Positions 42,247 through 51,017 of a DNA stretch of 64,000 nt are shown piece after piece. The translations under genes were made by a program, and so were the position numbers. Position 1 is the first letter of the stretch. Each line of letters opens with the position of its first letter. The stretch spans positions 3,816,001 to 3,880,000 of the forward strand of contig NZ_OY762999.1 of NCBI RefSeq assembly GCF_963666665.1, read 5' to 3'. The DNA is from Maridesulfovibrio sp. (lineage in GTDB: Bacteria > Desulfobacterota > Desulfovibrionia > Desulfovibrionales > Desulfovibrionaceae). The notes under the pieces are model-generated. The model was not told where the DNA came from and made no database searches. It worked only from the letters and a program-made list of their open reading frames with translations.

Positions 42247-43014
42247 ATGAAGCCGGTAATGAATGCCTTTACCAAGCAGCAAGAGCTTTGGAATCAAATC
42301 TTTACAGAGTCCGAAAGTTATTTTGGAGAACAACCCAGTATGTTGGCGCAGAAGTCGCTTGAGTTGTTCCGGGAAAATAACGTTTGTTCCGTATTGGAGA
42401 CCGGGTGCGGACAGGGGCGTGATACGTTTTTGTTTGCGCAAGACGGTATCAAGGTTACTGCTCTTGATTATTCCCCCCGGGCTGTTGATGAAATTTCCGC
42501 CAAAGCCACTTCTTCCTCCCTCTCATCCTGTATTGATTCCCGTTGCTTCGATATCCGCAAACCTCTTCCTTTTGACTCCGAATCCTTTGATGCCTGTTAC
42601 TCCCATATGCTTTTATGCATGGAGTTGACCATGGCTGAGATTTCCTGTGCCTTGAGTGAATTGCACAGGGTCCTGAAACCCAGTGGACTGGCGATCTATT
42701 CTGTGCGATCCATCTTTGACCGCCATTATCGTGCAGGTGAACATCTGGGCGAGAACCTGTATGAGGTCGGAAAGTTTGCGGTTCATTTTTTTAGCGAGGA
42801 CAAGCTTCGCGGACTGGCGAGCGGCTTCAAAATTAAATCCATTGAACGGATTGAAGAAGGCGCGCTTCCCAGAGATCTTTTTTGTATAGTGATGGAGAAA
42901 TGCTCCACTCGCTACGCCCCGACATTTGAATCCTGTTTCGGCGGAAACAGTCAAACGGATAACGTTCCGTTTGCCCGCAACCGGGCGCATTATCATTGCC
43001 CCGGCGGAACGTGA
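42247..43014 (+). CDS. SAM-dependent class I methyltransferase
   Basis: The 255-residue enzyme has the Rossmann SAM site VLETGCGQGRDTFLFA (motif I), ALDYSPRAVDEI (motif II, acidic end), FDACYSHMLLCM (post-II) and ELHRVLKPSGLAIYSVR (motif III). The substrate is unknown. CAGGGAGGGG lies ahead of GTG 42244 and ATG 42247; I use the ATG. It follows comM by about 130 bases and ends at a strong two-way terminator. Confidence 0.88.
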   Translation: MKPVMNAFTKQQELWNQIFTESESYFGEQPSMLAQKSLELFRENNVCSVLETGCGQGRDTFLFAQDGIKVTALDYSPRAVDEISAKATSSSLSSCIDSRCFDIRKPLPFDSESFDACYSHMLLCMELTMAEISCALSELHRVLKPSGLAIYSVRSIFDRHYRAGEHLGENLYEVGKFAVHFFSEDKLRGLASGFKIKSIERIEEGALPRDLFCIVMEKCSTRYAPTFESCFGGNSQTDNVPFARNRAHYHCPGGT

Positions 43015-43048
43015 TAGTCTTTCCGCGCTTCAGTTGAGGCGTCCGAAA

Positions 43049-43086
43049 TAAAAAAAAGTCTGACCAAATATGGCCAGACTTTTTTT
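43049..43086. terminator. Bidirectional terminator
   Basis: AAAAAAAGTCTG and CAGACTTTTTTT with central GACC/GGCC bases form a long stem between the convergent methyltransferase genes. Confidence 0.9.
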
Positions 43087-43106
43087 ATGCTATATCCAGT
43101 GAAAGA

Positions 43107-43589
43107 CTAGAGCAGTTCTTTAAGGTTGGGAACAATGGATGGAACCTGCTTTTTATAGTCCATATATTGTTTACCGAAAATTTCTTCCAGAACAGCTTCC
43201 TCTTCGGGAATATGGTGCAGGAATTTGTAGTAGGCAACAAAACACATGCCAAAGAGTAGCCAAGCCTGAGTGGCAATGGCGCTTCCGGTGAAGATGAAGG
43301 CGATCCATGCAAAATAGAGCGGGTTGCGAACTATGGCGAAGGTTCCTGTTGTTTCCAGCCGTTCTTCAGCAATTGCCTTTTTTACAGTTACTCCGGAGAT
43401 AAAAAGAAATGCTATACCGATTCCAAGCAGCATGCCGCCCAGAATATTGAATGCTGCACTGGGCAGGAAAGTCATCAAGAAAATTTTGGGAAAGATCAGT
43501 GTGATGATCAAGGATGCAAGGCCGTAAATAATTGTGGGCTTGAAGATTTTCAGGCCGACTCCGAATACACTTCTTTTGCGTTCTTCCAT
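43107..43589 (-). CDS. ICMT/PEMT-like membrane methyltransferase
   Basis: The 160-residue protein has four or five membrane helices and the C-terminal motif TTGTFAIVRNPLYFAWIAF, then HHIPEEEAVLEEIFGKQYMDYKK, the SAM-binding signature of isoprenylcysteine or phospholipid methyltransferase-like proteins. In bacteria the substrate is mostly unknown (lipids, metals or fatty acids). The ATG at 43589 is preferred over one at 43625. A divergent-in-function TetR gene lies just upstream on the same strand, so it is a possible target. Confidence 0.82.
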   Translation of the reverse strand: MEERKRSVFGVGLKIFKPTIIYGLASLIITLIFPKIFLMTFLPSAAFNILGGMLLGIGIAFLFISGVTVKKAIAEERLETTGTFAIVRNPLYFAWIAFIFTGSAIATQAWLLFGMCFVAYYKFLHHIPEEEAVLEEIFGKQYMDYKKQVPSIVPNLKELL

Positions 43590-43712
43590 TATCTGCTCCA
43601 CTATTTTTCCAGTTGATATCAGCACCGCTGTACTTGAATGTGAATATAATTCCTCACAGGATCATAGTCTTACAGTTTAAATAAAAGAGCAACAAAAACC
43701 GTTTGTTGAATA

Positions 43713-44318
43713 CTATTCTTTTTTGAAAAGATATCGCTGGCACATCTCGGTCAGTTCGGTAAAAGTCTTGTCCGCGTCCGGCTCTCCGGTTTCTAATATG
43801 CAACGGTGCATTGTTTCTTCTATTGCTCCGCTGACAAGTCTTGCCCCTATGTTTATGTCCTTGATCCTGACTTTGTCCCCGCAATTTTTCAGTATTTGGG
43901 TCACTCCCTTCTCTAATGCCGAAATGATGTTGCGGTCCAGATTTGCCATATGGGATTCTCTGTTTTTCAGGGCCAGCATTTCGCGGTGCAACTCTGTTGA
44001 CAGAGTGTGGGCCTGCTTTGCGGTTTCCACTATGTAAGCAGTGATTTCGCGTGAACTTTTTGTGTATGGTGCATTGTCTGCAAAATTACCATAAACGCCT
44101 TTTGTGATACTTGTCGTATATGCATCACTTACTTGATCCAGCAGGTCTTTCTTGTCTTTGAAGTAACTGTAGAATGATCCTACTGAGACTTTAGCATCGT
44201 GTGCAATTTCAGTAACTCCTGTTTTGTGAAATCCCTTTTCGGAGAACAGTTTCATCCCGGCGACAATGATCCGGCGCTTTTTTTCTTGGCTTCGTTTCTG
44301 GGTTGGTGTCCGGGTCAT
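43713..44318 (-). CDS. TetR family transcriptional regulator
   Basis: The 201-residue repressor has a typical N-terminal helix-turn-helix: RIIVAGMKLFSEKGFHKTGV, IAHDAKVSVGSFYSYFKDKK. The C-terminal ligand domain is helical with no clear ligand signature. Twin ATGAAT-N4-ATTCAT palindromes cover its own promoter, so it is probably autoregulated. It reads toward the ICMT-like gene 124 bases away, which it may also control. CAGGAGATAAC precedes the ATG. Confidence 0.92.
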   Translation of the reverse strand: MTRTPTQKRSQEKKRRIIVAGMKLFSEKGFHKTGVTEIAHDAKVSVGSFYSYFKDKKDLLDQVSDAYTTSITKGVYGNFADNAPYTKSSREITAYIVETAKQAHTLSTELHREMLALKNRESHMANLDRNIISALEKGVTQILKNCGDKVRIKDINIGARLVSGAIEETMHRCILETGEPDADKTFTELTEMCQRYLFKKE

Positions 44319-44348
44319 GTTATCTCCTGAGTTTTATAATTTAATTTT

Positions 44349-44399
44349 ATGAATATAAATTCATATTCACATTGTCAATAAATATGAATTAAAATTCAT
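44349..44399. promoter_or_regulatory. Twin palindromic operators of the TetR gene
   Basis: ATGAATATAAATTCAT (44349-44364) and ATGAATTAAAATTCAT (44384-44399) are two ATGAAT-N4-ATTCAT palindromes, 35 bases apart start to start. Confidence 0.75.
44350..44378 (-). promoter_or_regulatory. TetR gene promoter
   Basis: On the - strand TTGACA (44378-44373), a 17-base spacer and TATTCA (44355-44350). The -10 box lies inside the first operator and the second operator is just upstream of -35. Confidence 0.65.
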
Positions 44400-44423
44400 G
44401 TTTTTAGATCTTACATGAAAATA

Positions 44424-44452
44424 AGAAAGCCCGGCACTGTTAAGCACCGGGC
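44424..44452 (-). terminator. Terminator after the DUF4911 gene
   Basis: AGCCCGG and CCGGGCT enclose a 12-base loop; TTTC follows on the - strand. Confidence 0.75.
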
Positions 44453-44474
44453 TAAAAATGTTTGAGCAAATCAG

Positions 44475-44756
44475 TTATGCCGGATCTGATGGATTGGGCA
44501 GGAATTTGATGTCGATTTCCTGCTTGAGTCCATTCATGAATTCACGGAATTCGCGTTCCTGATGCGGACTGTAGCGCAGCAGGAGGATTCCTTTGAAGCG
44601 GTCGGCAATAGTGAAAAGTGCGAGATTGTCCACGGCCTCCATGAGGAAACGAAAGATTGCAATATCAGAAGGTGCAATCTGGATATACATGCGGGAGGAA
44701 TTCTCCGGCGGCGGTGGCAGGGGACGCGGACGAGGTTTTCTTTTTCTACGGGCCAT
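44475..44756 (-). CDS. DUF4911 domain protein
   Basis: The 93-residue protein begins with a basic Pro/Arg stretch (MARRKRKPRPRPLPPPPENS) and continues as a small alpha/beta domain (MYIQIAPSDIAIFRFLMEAV, LALFTIADRFKGILLLRYS, FREFMNGLKQEID) that I recognise as DUF4911, common in Desulfovibrionales. The function is unknown. The basic tail hints at nucleic-acid contact, but this is weak. The peptidase gene lies upstream on the same strand, with an intergenic repeat between. Confidence 0.78.
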   Translation of the reverse strand: MARRKRKPRPRPLPPPPENSSRMYIQIAPSDIAIFRFLMEAVDNLALFTIADRFKGILLLRYSPHQEREFREFMNGLKQEIDIKFLPNPSDPA

Positions 44757-44787
44757 ATAAAATATAGTGCTTCGTTCCTTACAAGGA

Positions 44788-44863
44788 GGCGAAGCCTTAT
44801 TAAAAGTTTTTGAAGAGTCCAGAGAAACTTTTTTCAAAAAGTTTCTCTGGCCGCCAAAGGCCT
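44788..44863. repeat. Intergenic hairpin repeat between DUF4911 and pepP-like genes
   Basis: GGCGAAGCC, TTAAAAGTTTTTGAAGAG, then the stem CCAGAGAAACTTTTT/AAAAAGTTTCTCTGG and GCCGCCAAAGGC. It is a longer-stem relative of the repeats at 1850 and 6711. The strong stem may end transcription of the leftward peptidase gene. Confidence 0.7.
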
Positions 44864-44866
44864 CTT

Positions 44867-45943
44867 CTATAAAATTTTATATCCGTCTTCAGTTATGAGC
44901 ACCATGTATTCCCAGCGGATACCGCCCCAATCGGGGTAGTAGAGACCGGGCTCCACAGTGATAACCATGCCCGGTTTAAGTTCACCGGAAGCAATGGGGC
45001 TTACACTGGGCGGCTCATGCGTTTCAAGGCCGATACCGTGTCCGAGCGAATGGGTAAAGTACTTTTCCACTCCGTATTTTTCAAAAACAGCTTTGGCGGT
45101 GTGATAGGCGTGCTGGATCGGCAGCCCGGGACGCAGAACCTTGATGGCTTCCATCTGTGCTTCCTGCACTTGATCACGCACAGTGAGAAAACGGTCGGAA
45201 GGCTTGTCACCGACCCAGAATGTACGGGTCTGGTCGGAGCAATAATCTCCCATGCGACCACCCATATCGATAAGTACCAGCGAACCGTCCTCAAGTTTGT
45301 CGTTTCCGGGGATGGCGTGGGGCAGGGCAGCGTTGGGGCCGATGCCGACAATGCTGGGGAAAGCCAGTTCGGACGCACCGTTGTTACGGAAAAGCTGTTC
45401 CACGTCCCATGCTATTTCAGCTTCAGTGCGACCGGGAACCAGCTTAGTCTCAAGCAGTTCGTATACTTTGTGGTTCAGGGCGCAGGATTCTTCCATGATC
45501 TTGATTTCTGTTTCGTCCTTGATCTGGCGAAGATCTTCCACCAACCCTGAAACAGGCTTAAGATCACAAAAATCGTTAAGCTTTTCATGCTCGAAAATAT
45601 TGATGGATTTCGGATCGTAGGAAATTTTCTTGAAACCGTTTGATTTAAAGAATTCGCGCAGGGCATCGAATTTACGGCCTGAATAAATGAAGATGTCATC
45701 TTCTTTCCAGACCTTGCGGGCCGCATCAAGGTAGCGGGGGTCAGTGAGCAGGAAATCCCGGCCTGCTGGATCAATGATCAGCCAGCCTGCTGATTCGTTG
45801 CACTGGGGATCATGAAGTTCAAAGCCGCTGAGGTAGTAGCGGTTGGCTGCGAAGCTGACCAGAAGAGGGGGATGTCCGCGATCCTTAAGGCGTTTGCGGA
45901 CATCCTCCCGCCGCTGTTCGTAAGTGGCGGTGGAAATTGTCAT
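44867..45943 (-). CDS. Xaa-Pro aminopeptidase / M24 family peptidase
   Basis: The 358-residue protein has an N-terminal creatinase-like domain (residues about 1-125) and a C-terminal pita-bread metallopeptidase domain. The metal ligands are seen in order: VLIDMGGRMGDYCSDQTRTF (two Asp), HSLGHGIGLETHEPPSV (His), VITVEPGLYYPDWGGIRWE (two Glu). It removes N-terminal residues before proline using Mn or Co. The length is normal. It overlaps nothing but starts five bases after the flavoprotein gene end, so both may be one leftward unit. Confidence 0.93.
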   Translation of the reverse strand: MTISTATYEQRREDVRKRLKDRGHPPLLVSFAANRYYLSGFELHDPQCNESAGWLIIDPAGRDFLLTDPRYLDAARKVWKEDDIFIYSGRKFDALREFFKSNGFKKISYDPKSINIFEHEKLNDFCDLKPVSGLVEDLRQIKDETEIKIMEESCALNHKVYELLETKLVPGRTEAEIAWDVEQLFRNNGASELAFPSIVGIGPNAALPHAIPGNDKLEDGSLVLIDMGGRMGDYCSDQTRTFWVGDKPSDRFLTVRDQVQEAQMEAIKVLRPGLPIQHAYHTAKAVFEKYGVEKYFTHSLGHGIGLETHEPPSVSPIASGELKPGMVITVEPGLYYPDWGGIRWEYMVLITEDGYKIL

Positions 45944-45947
45944 GTGC

Positions 45948-47300
45948 TTAACTGATCCTGTATGTGGTTTCAGGCTGTCCGTTAATCATCCGTTCAGCCC
46001 ATTCTACTCCCTGCATTACAGAATGATCCATGTTGGAAACTTCGTATTTCCAGCCGCCGAAACGGCCGCGGGAATATATGTTCATGGATTCAAGGGCAGG
46101 CTGAAGAACTTTTAACGCTTCATCGCGTTGCAGGCAAGGGATGGGATAGCCGTAATCCACATTAATTGACCAGCGCGAAATAATGTCTTTACGGTCTTCT
46201 TCTTTCAACATTTCTGTGTTGACCAAGCCGTCTTCTACTTCTCTTATTATATTGTTCTTATCGATAACTTTGTTATTTGAGTATGACACCTCACACATAA
46301 GAGCCCGTCCTTTGCCGGGTTGCGGTGTGTTGTTTGGAGAGTAGTTGTGGAAATTGGTAACCCTGTAAAACGGGTTGTCATTTTCAGGAAAGTACATCCA
46401 GCAGCGGGAATCCGGTTTGGAACTGGACAGTCCGATACCGGCTACAATTACGCTGTTGTGTTTAAGGGCTTGAGTTGCGTTGACAAGTTGCGTGGCCGGG
46501 GCGGCCAACCAGCGGGAAGCAAGAATATCTATGGGCCCGGTATTGAGCAGGTGTTCATATTCATATGAATTACCCTTGCTGTCGGTAATTGTTTTAGCCT
46601 GCGGATCAATGACAGCCACATTGGTGTTATATTTAATGTGATCGGAAACAGTAGCCGCAAGTTTTTTAAATATGGTTCCGGTTCCGCCTTTAAGCGGGAA
46701 TTTGAATTTGTTGTTCGGTCCCCATGAAAGTTGGTCCTGTTCAAGAAGGATATTCTTGAGCACAGAACGAAGGTCAACCACGCTTACCCGTTCACCTATC
46801 CATGAGAAAGACATTTTTTCGGGATGGGTGGCCCATACCTTATAGTTGTATGGCTCCATGAAATGTTTGGCGATGCCCTTACCGAAGATGGAATGAATCC
46901 ATTCAAGAAAGTTGTGCGGCTTATCCTCAGAACGCTCTCCAGGCAGAAGACCGCGCACACATTCCCATTTCTCCTGATTGGGCAGGTAACGAATATTGTT
47001 TTGGAAAGGGTAGGGAACCCAACTCTGAAGAATGCGGACCCACGATTCGCGCAAGTGCTCTATATATTCACCCTTAAGCACGTCTTCGATCATTTTGTCA
47101 TAATAGTCGTAATGGGAAAACATCACATGCCCGCCAATGTCCCAGGTAAATCCTTTGGAATCGGTAAAGCTGGACGCCAATCCCCCTGCCCAGGAATTTT
47201 TTTCCAGTACGAGGAATGATTTTTCACCAAGTTCAGAAAGGCGACGAGCCGCGCCAAGGCCGGTTGGACCCGCGCCGATTATGACATATCTGCATTTCAT
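45948..47300 (-). CDS. UDP-galactopyranose mutase-like FAD protein
   Basis: The 450-residue flavoprotein starts YVIIGAGPTGLGAARRLSEL (FAD-binding glycine loop) and has GGLASSF, WDIGGHVMFSHYDYYD, YNYKVWATHPEKMS, FPLKGGTGTIFKKLA and a C-terminal RGRFGGWKYEVSNMDHSVMQG. This is the pattern of NAD(P)-binding amine-oxidase-fold proteins close to eukaryotic-type UDP-galactopyranose mutases and protoporphyrinogen-oxidase-like enzymes. It may make a furanose sugar for surface glycans. The ATG at 47300 gives a clean start. The true substrate is not certain. Confidence 0.75.
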   Translation of the reverse strand: MKCRYVIIGAGPTGLGAARRLSELGEKSFLVLEKNSWAGGLASSFTDSKGFTWDIGGHVMFSHYDYYDKMIEDVLKGEYIEHLRESWVRILQSWVPYPFQNNIRYLPNQEKWECVRGLLPGERSEDKPHNFLEWIHSIFGKGIAKHFMEPYNYKVWATHPEKMSFSWIGERVSVVDLRSVLKNILLEQDQLSWGPNNKFKFPLKGGTGTIFKKLAATVSDHIKYNTNVAVIDPQAKTITDSKGNSYEYEHLLNTGPIDILASRWLAAPATQLVNATQALKHNSVIVAGIGLSSSKPDSRCWMYFPENDNPFYRVTNFHNYSPNNTPQPGKGRALMCEVSYSNNKVIDKNNIIREVEDGLVNTEMLKEEDRKDIISRWSINVDYGYPIPCLQRDEALKVLQPALESMNIYSRGRFGGWKYEVSNMDHSVMQGVEWAERMINGQPETTYRIS

Positions 47301-47472
47301 AGTGCTTACTCCGCAACATAAAATTTTAATCTCATGTAATTGAAGCAATCCCTATGCCAGACATATTCAAGAGCTGTTTCTGAGTTTTGTCGCAAATATT
47401 TTTAAAAAACTACTTCTTTTAACATGCTGCTTTTTAAGGGTTTGGCTGAGTGCGATGGGGTAGAAGTTACAC
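47301..47472. other. Spacer between flavoprotein gene and Pho-box region
   Basis: It holds the leftward leader of the flavoprotein gene. No gene is seen. Confidence 0.3.
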
Positions 47473-47512
47473 TGTAACTGATCTTCCTTTTACGCGTAAC
47501 AGGTTTGTAACT
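47473..47512 (+). promoter_or_regulatory. Pho-box-like phased direct repeats upstream of pstS
   Basis: TGTAACT (47473-47479), CGTAACA (47495-47501) and TGTAACT (47506-47512) start 22 and 11 bases apart, the 11-base phasing of PhoB boxes. They lie about 100 bases before pstS. Confidence 0.6.
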
Positions 47513-47608
47513 AAGTTCGGATAGACCATTGCTCAACGCTAGAAAACGGACGCGGTAAAAATGAACTGAGTCTGAAATCAAAATTCCATTATTTGGAGGA
47601 AAACAAGA

Positions 47609-48427
47609 ATGAAAAAAATTATTGCTCTCGTTGCTGTGATGGTAATGGCTTTTACAGGTTCTGCTTTTGCAGGTTCCATTCAGGTTAAAGGTTCAACTAC
47701 TGTTCTGCCTCTCATGCAGAAATCTGCTGAAGCTTTTATGAAAGCCAACCCCAATGTTTCAATTTCCATTTCCGGTGGCGGTTCTTCCAACGGTGCAAAA
47801 GCACTGATCGACGGTACCACCGATATCGCCATGATGTCCCGCGACATGAAGGGCAGCGAAATCCAGAAGGCTACCGATAACGGTCGCAAACCTTCCCAGT
47901 TTATTGTTGCTCTTGACTGCATCGTTCCCGTTGTACACCCCGGTAACCCCGTTTCCAAGCTTTCCAAGGATCAGCTCTGGGGTATTTACACTGGTAATAT
48001 CACCAACTGGAAAGAAGTTGGCGGCGAAGATGCAAAGATCGTTGTTATCTCCCGTGACACCTCCTCCGGTACTTATGACTGCTGGAAGAGCAAAGTAATG
48101 AAGCACGACGGTAAAAAACACCGCGTATTCCCCGGCGCTCTGCTTCAGGCTTCCAACGGTGCTGTTGCACAGGCTGTATCCAAGAACAAAAAAGCCATCG
48201 GCTACGTTGGTCTTGCTTACCTGAACAAAGAACTCAAGGGTGTTGTCGTGAACGGTGTCGGAGCTTCCGTTGCTACTGCTAAAGACGGTTCCTACCCCAT
48301 CTCTCGTGGCCTGAATCTTTACACTCCCGGTGCTCCTACCGGTGAAACTAAAGCCCTCATCGACTTCATGATGAGCCCTGCAGGTCAGAAGCTTGCTGCT
48401 GACACCGGTTTCATCCCCGTAAAATAA
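47609..48427 (+). CDS. pstS: Phosphate ABC transporter substrate-binding protein
   Basis: The 272-residue protein has a signal peptide (MKKIIALVAVMVMAFTGSAF, then A) and the phosphate-binding motifs of PstS: KGSTTVLPLMQ, GGGSSNGAKALIDGTTDIAM, and SRDTSSGTYDCW, where Ser/Thr/Asp/Arg contact phosphate. It catches phosphate in the periplasm for PstCA. GGAGGAAAACAAG precedes the ATG. A Pho-box-like array stands upstream and a hairpin separates it from pstC. Confidence 0.95.
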   Translation: MKKIIALVAVMVMAFTGSAFAGSIQVKGSTTVLPLMQKSAEAFMKANPNVSISISGGGSSNGAKALIDGTTDIAMMSRDMKGSEIQKATDNGRKPSQFIVALDCIVPVVHPGNPVSKLSKDQLWGIYTGNITNWKEVGGEDAKIVVISRDTSSGTYDCWKSKVMKHDGKKHRVFPGALLQASNGAVAQAVSKNKKAIGYVGLAYLNKELKGVVVNGVGASVATAKDGSYPISRGLNLYTPGAPTGETKALIDFMMSPAGQKLAADTGFIPVK

Positions 48428-48472
48428 TACAGGCTTTCCGGAAAGCCGGGTCCGATAGAATAAGCACAAGGT

Positions 48473-48500
48473 CCGGGGGGATTTCAAAAATCCCCCCGGA
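48473..48500 (+). terminator. Hairpin between pstS and pstC
   Basis: CCGGGGGGATTT and AAATCCCCCCGG pair perfectly. It has no long T run, so it may stabilise pstS mRNA and lower pstC-pstA expression. Confidence 0.7.
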
Positions 48501-48557
48501 ATTTCAAGTCTCTAAGACAAACAGTAAAAAACAAATTTTTATATCAGGGGAAAAGTC

Positions 48558-49910
48558 GTGATAACGTCCCGCAATATCTGTTTACTGCTCATCACCCTTG
48601 CAGTTGTGACCGGAGTTTATGCTTATAAGCTGGGTGTGCGCACTGAAGCCGAACAGATTTTTATTTCCTCAGCTGAGAAGGTGGCCCAGAGGGGAGATTA
48701 TTCCATGAGTGCTGCAGGAGCACTCAAGAAAGTCATGATGCTTTCAACCCATGAAGTTGCTGAGTCCACAGAAGAATCAAATCTCAGCAAAGCAGAAAAA
48801 GAATTCCGGATGAAAGAGCTGAATGCCGAATTGAACAGGGTTTACACCTTTGTTCGCACTGATCCTGCTGTTATGGGTAAAAATAAGGCCGATGTTGAGA
48901 CTATGGCCAGTATTAAAGCAAGTGCCGAGAACATGGTGTCTTCCAGATCAACAGGTTGGTACGTACTTTGTGGGGTTCTTGCTCTGCTGGGAGCAGTTAT
49001 CTTCGCTCTTTCCAGTCTTTCGCTCAGCAGGCGCACAACTGAGCGCATAATCCATTCTATATTTCTGGGGACAGCTTTTACTTCGATTCTGGTCCTCTTT
49101 CTGATCATGATGTTTCTTTTCATCGAGGGGCTGCCCATATTCAAGCATGTTTCCGTCTCCGACTTTATTTTCGGTCACGAATGGTATCCTACTGATGAAG
49201 AGCCTGCATTCGGAATCTGGCCCCTGATCGTCGGTTCCGGAGCGGTGACCATGCTTTCGTCACTTATCGCGATTCCCCTTGGTGTAATGACTGCGATTTA
49301 TCTTGCTGAGATCGCCCCGCTCAAGGTGCGCAATATTGTTAAGCCTGCAGTCGAAATGCTTGCCGCTCTGCCTTCGGTTGTTATCGGTTTCTTCGGCATG
49401 GTCGTTGTTGCACCCTTCCTGCAGGAAACGTTTGGGATTGCGGTTGGCCTGAACCTTTTCAATGCCTCGGTCATGCTTGCCTTTATGGCTGTACCGACCA
49501 TTACCAGTATTTCAGAGGATGCCCTTTATTCTGTTCCGCCGGAACTTAAAGAGGCTTCCCTCGCTCTGGGGGCCACCCACTGGCAGTCCATTTATAAAGT
49601 TCTCGTACCGGCTTCGCTTTCCGGTATTTCTACCGGGGTTATCCTTGGTATGGCCCGTTCAATCGGTGAAACCATGGTTGTCCTTATGGTCGCCGGGGGG
49701 GCGGGTCTGCTGCCGACTTCTATTTTTGATCCAGTCCGCCCCATGCCGGCATCAATTGCTGCTGAAATGGGTGAAGCTCCTTTTCACAGCGATCATTACT
49801 ATGCACTTTTCGCAATCGGCATGGTGCTTTTCCTGTTTACCATGGCTTTCAACCTCATTGCGGATTACGTGGCCCATAAATATAAACAGGTCGGTTCCGC
49901 CTCCCTGTAA
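48558..49910 (+). CDS. pstC: Phosphate ABC transporter permease PstC, extended N-terminus
   Basis: The 450-residue permease is longer than usual (about 300). Residues about 5-25 form an extra membrane helix, followed by a periplasmic helical region (about 30-130, LSKAEKEFRMKELNAELNRV) and a second helix at about 133-155. The normal PstC core then follows, with EPAFGIWPLIVGSGAVTMLS, the EAA-type loop EASLALGATHWQSIYKVLVP, and RSIGETMVVLMVAGG. With PstA it forms the phosphate channel. GTG at 48558 has AGGGGAAAAGTC ahead. Confidence 0.93.
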   Translation: MITSRNICLLLITLAVVTGVYAYKLGVRTEAEQIFISSAEKVAQRGDYSMSAAGALKKVMMLSTHEVAESTEESNLSKAEKEFRMKELNAELNRVYTFVRTDPAVMGKNKADVETMASIKASAENMVSSRSTGWYVLCGVLALLGAVIFALSSLSLSRRTTERIIHSIFLGTAFTSILVLFLIMMFLFIEGLPIFKHVSVSDFIFGHEWYPTDEEPAFGIWPLIVGSGAVTMLSSLIAIPLGVMTAIYLAEIAPLKVRNIVKPAVEMLAALPSVVIGFFGMVVVAPFLQETFGIAVGLNLFNASVMLAFMAVPTITSISEDALYSVPPELKEASLALGATHWQSIYKVLVPASLSGISTGVILGMARSIGETMVVLMVAGGAGLLPTSIFDPVRPMPASIAAEMGEAPFHSDHYYALFAIGMVLFLFTMAFNLIADYVAHKYKQVGSASL

Positions 49911-49931
49911 CGGAAACGCACGGGAAAACAA

Positions 49932-50891
49932 TTGGTGAAAGAAATGAATAATGCTGAAACAATAGAACAAGTGGAATCCATGATGGAAAGTAATATTGAA
50001 GTAGCCGAGACCATGATGGAACCGGGAAAAAATAATTATTCAATGCGGGAGAAGATCCAGAAAATTGTCTTCATGCTGTTCAAGGGTGCAGCTGCCATTA
50101 ACGGTCTTGCGCTGCTGATCATTGTCGGTTTTGTGCTGTATTACGGCCTGCCGGCCATGAGCTGGGAGTTTCTGACCGAATCCCCGCGCGAGTCAATGAC
50201 TGCGGGCGGTATTCTTCCCTGTATTGTGGGGACCATCGTGCTCAGCTACGGCGCGCTGATGATTGCCCTGCCTTGGGGCATTGCCACTGCCATCTACCTT
50301 AATGAGTATGCAACTTCCCCCAGACTGGTGCGTATCATTCGTCTGGGAATCAATAACCTTGCAGGTGTTCCATCTGTTGTTTTCGGACTTTTCGGGCTTT
50401 CCCTGTTTGTTACCGTTATGGGTATGGGCGTAAGCATTCTGGCCGGGGTCTGCACTCTCGGTGCACTGGCCCTGCCGCTGGTTATCGGAGCATCTGAAGA
50501 AGCTCTCCGTTCCGTCCCCCAGACCTATCGTGAAGCGTCTCTCGGTCTCGGAGCGACCAAGTGGCAGACTATCTATAAAGTCGTGCTCCCTGCGGCTCTG
50601 CCCGGAATGCTCACCGGAGCAATTCTGACCCTTTCAAGGGCTGCCGGGGAAACCGCTGCGATCATGTTCACTGCAGCCGTCTTCTTCACCCCGGAAATGC
50701 CGGAATCTCTTTTTGATGACGTAATGGCACTGCCCTACCATATCTACGTTCTGGCAACCGCCGGTACTGAGATCGAAAAGACAAGGCATATCCAGTACGG
50801 TACATCCCTCGTATTGATTACCCTTGTGCTGAGCATGAATATGCTGGCTATCTACATCAGGGCTAAGATGCAGAAAAAAGGTAATAAGTAA
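49932..50891 (+). CDS. pstA: Phosphate ABC transporter permease PstA
   Basis: The 319-residue protein has six membrane helices after a hydrophilic N-terminus. Family motifs are GGILPCIVGTIVLSYGALMIA, AGVPSVVFGLFGLSLFV, and the EAA loop REASLGLGATKWQTIYKVVLP, then LSRAAGETAAIMFTAA. The start may be TTG 49932, GTG 49935 or ATG 49944. The 3' end is followed by a terminator, and no pstB or phoU gene comes next, so the ATPase must be encoded elsewhere. Confidence 0.94.
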   Translation: MVKEMNNAETIEQVESMMESNIEVAETMMEPGKNNYSMREKIQKIVFMLFKGAAAINGLALLIIVGFVLYYGLPAMSWEFLTESPRESMTAGGILPCIVGTIVLSYGALMIALPWGIATAIYLNEYATSPRLVRIIRLGINNLAGVPSVVFGLFGLSLFVTVMGMGVSILAGVCTLGALALPLVIGASEEALRSVPQTYREASLGLGATKWQTIYKVVLPAALPGMLTGAILTLSRAAGETAAIMFTAAVFFTPEMPESLFDDVMALPYHIYVLATAGTEIEKTRHIQYGTSLVLITLVLSMNMLAIYIRAKMQKKGNK

Positions 50892-50922
50892 TTTTCATCC
50901 TCACCCTCTTGACCGTGCTTGG

Positions 50923-50963
50923 AACGGCCCGTGCGTATATACGTGCGGGCCGTTTCTTGTTTA
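50923..50963 (+). terminator. Terminator after pstA
   Basis: AACGGCCCG-GCGTATATACG-CGGGCCGTT with T-rich flank; a strong stem ending the pst operon. Confidence 0.88.
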
Positions 50964-51017
50964 TTGTCTCCGTCGGCTGGGGAGGGAATAATCAAAGATA
51001 GTGGTTGGGAGTGAATT

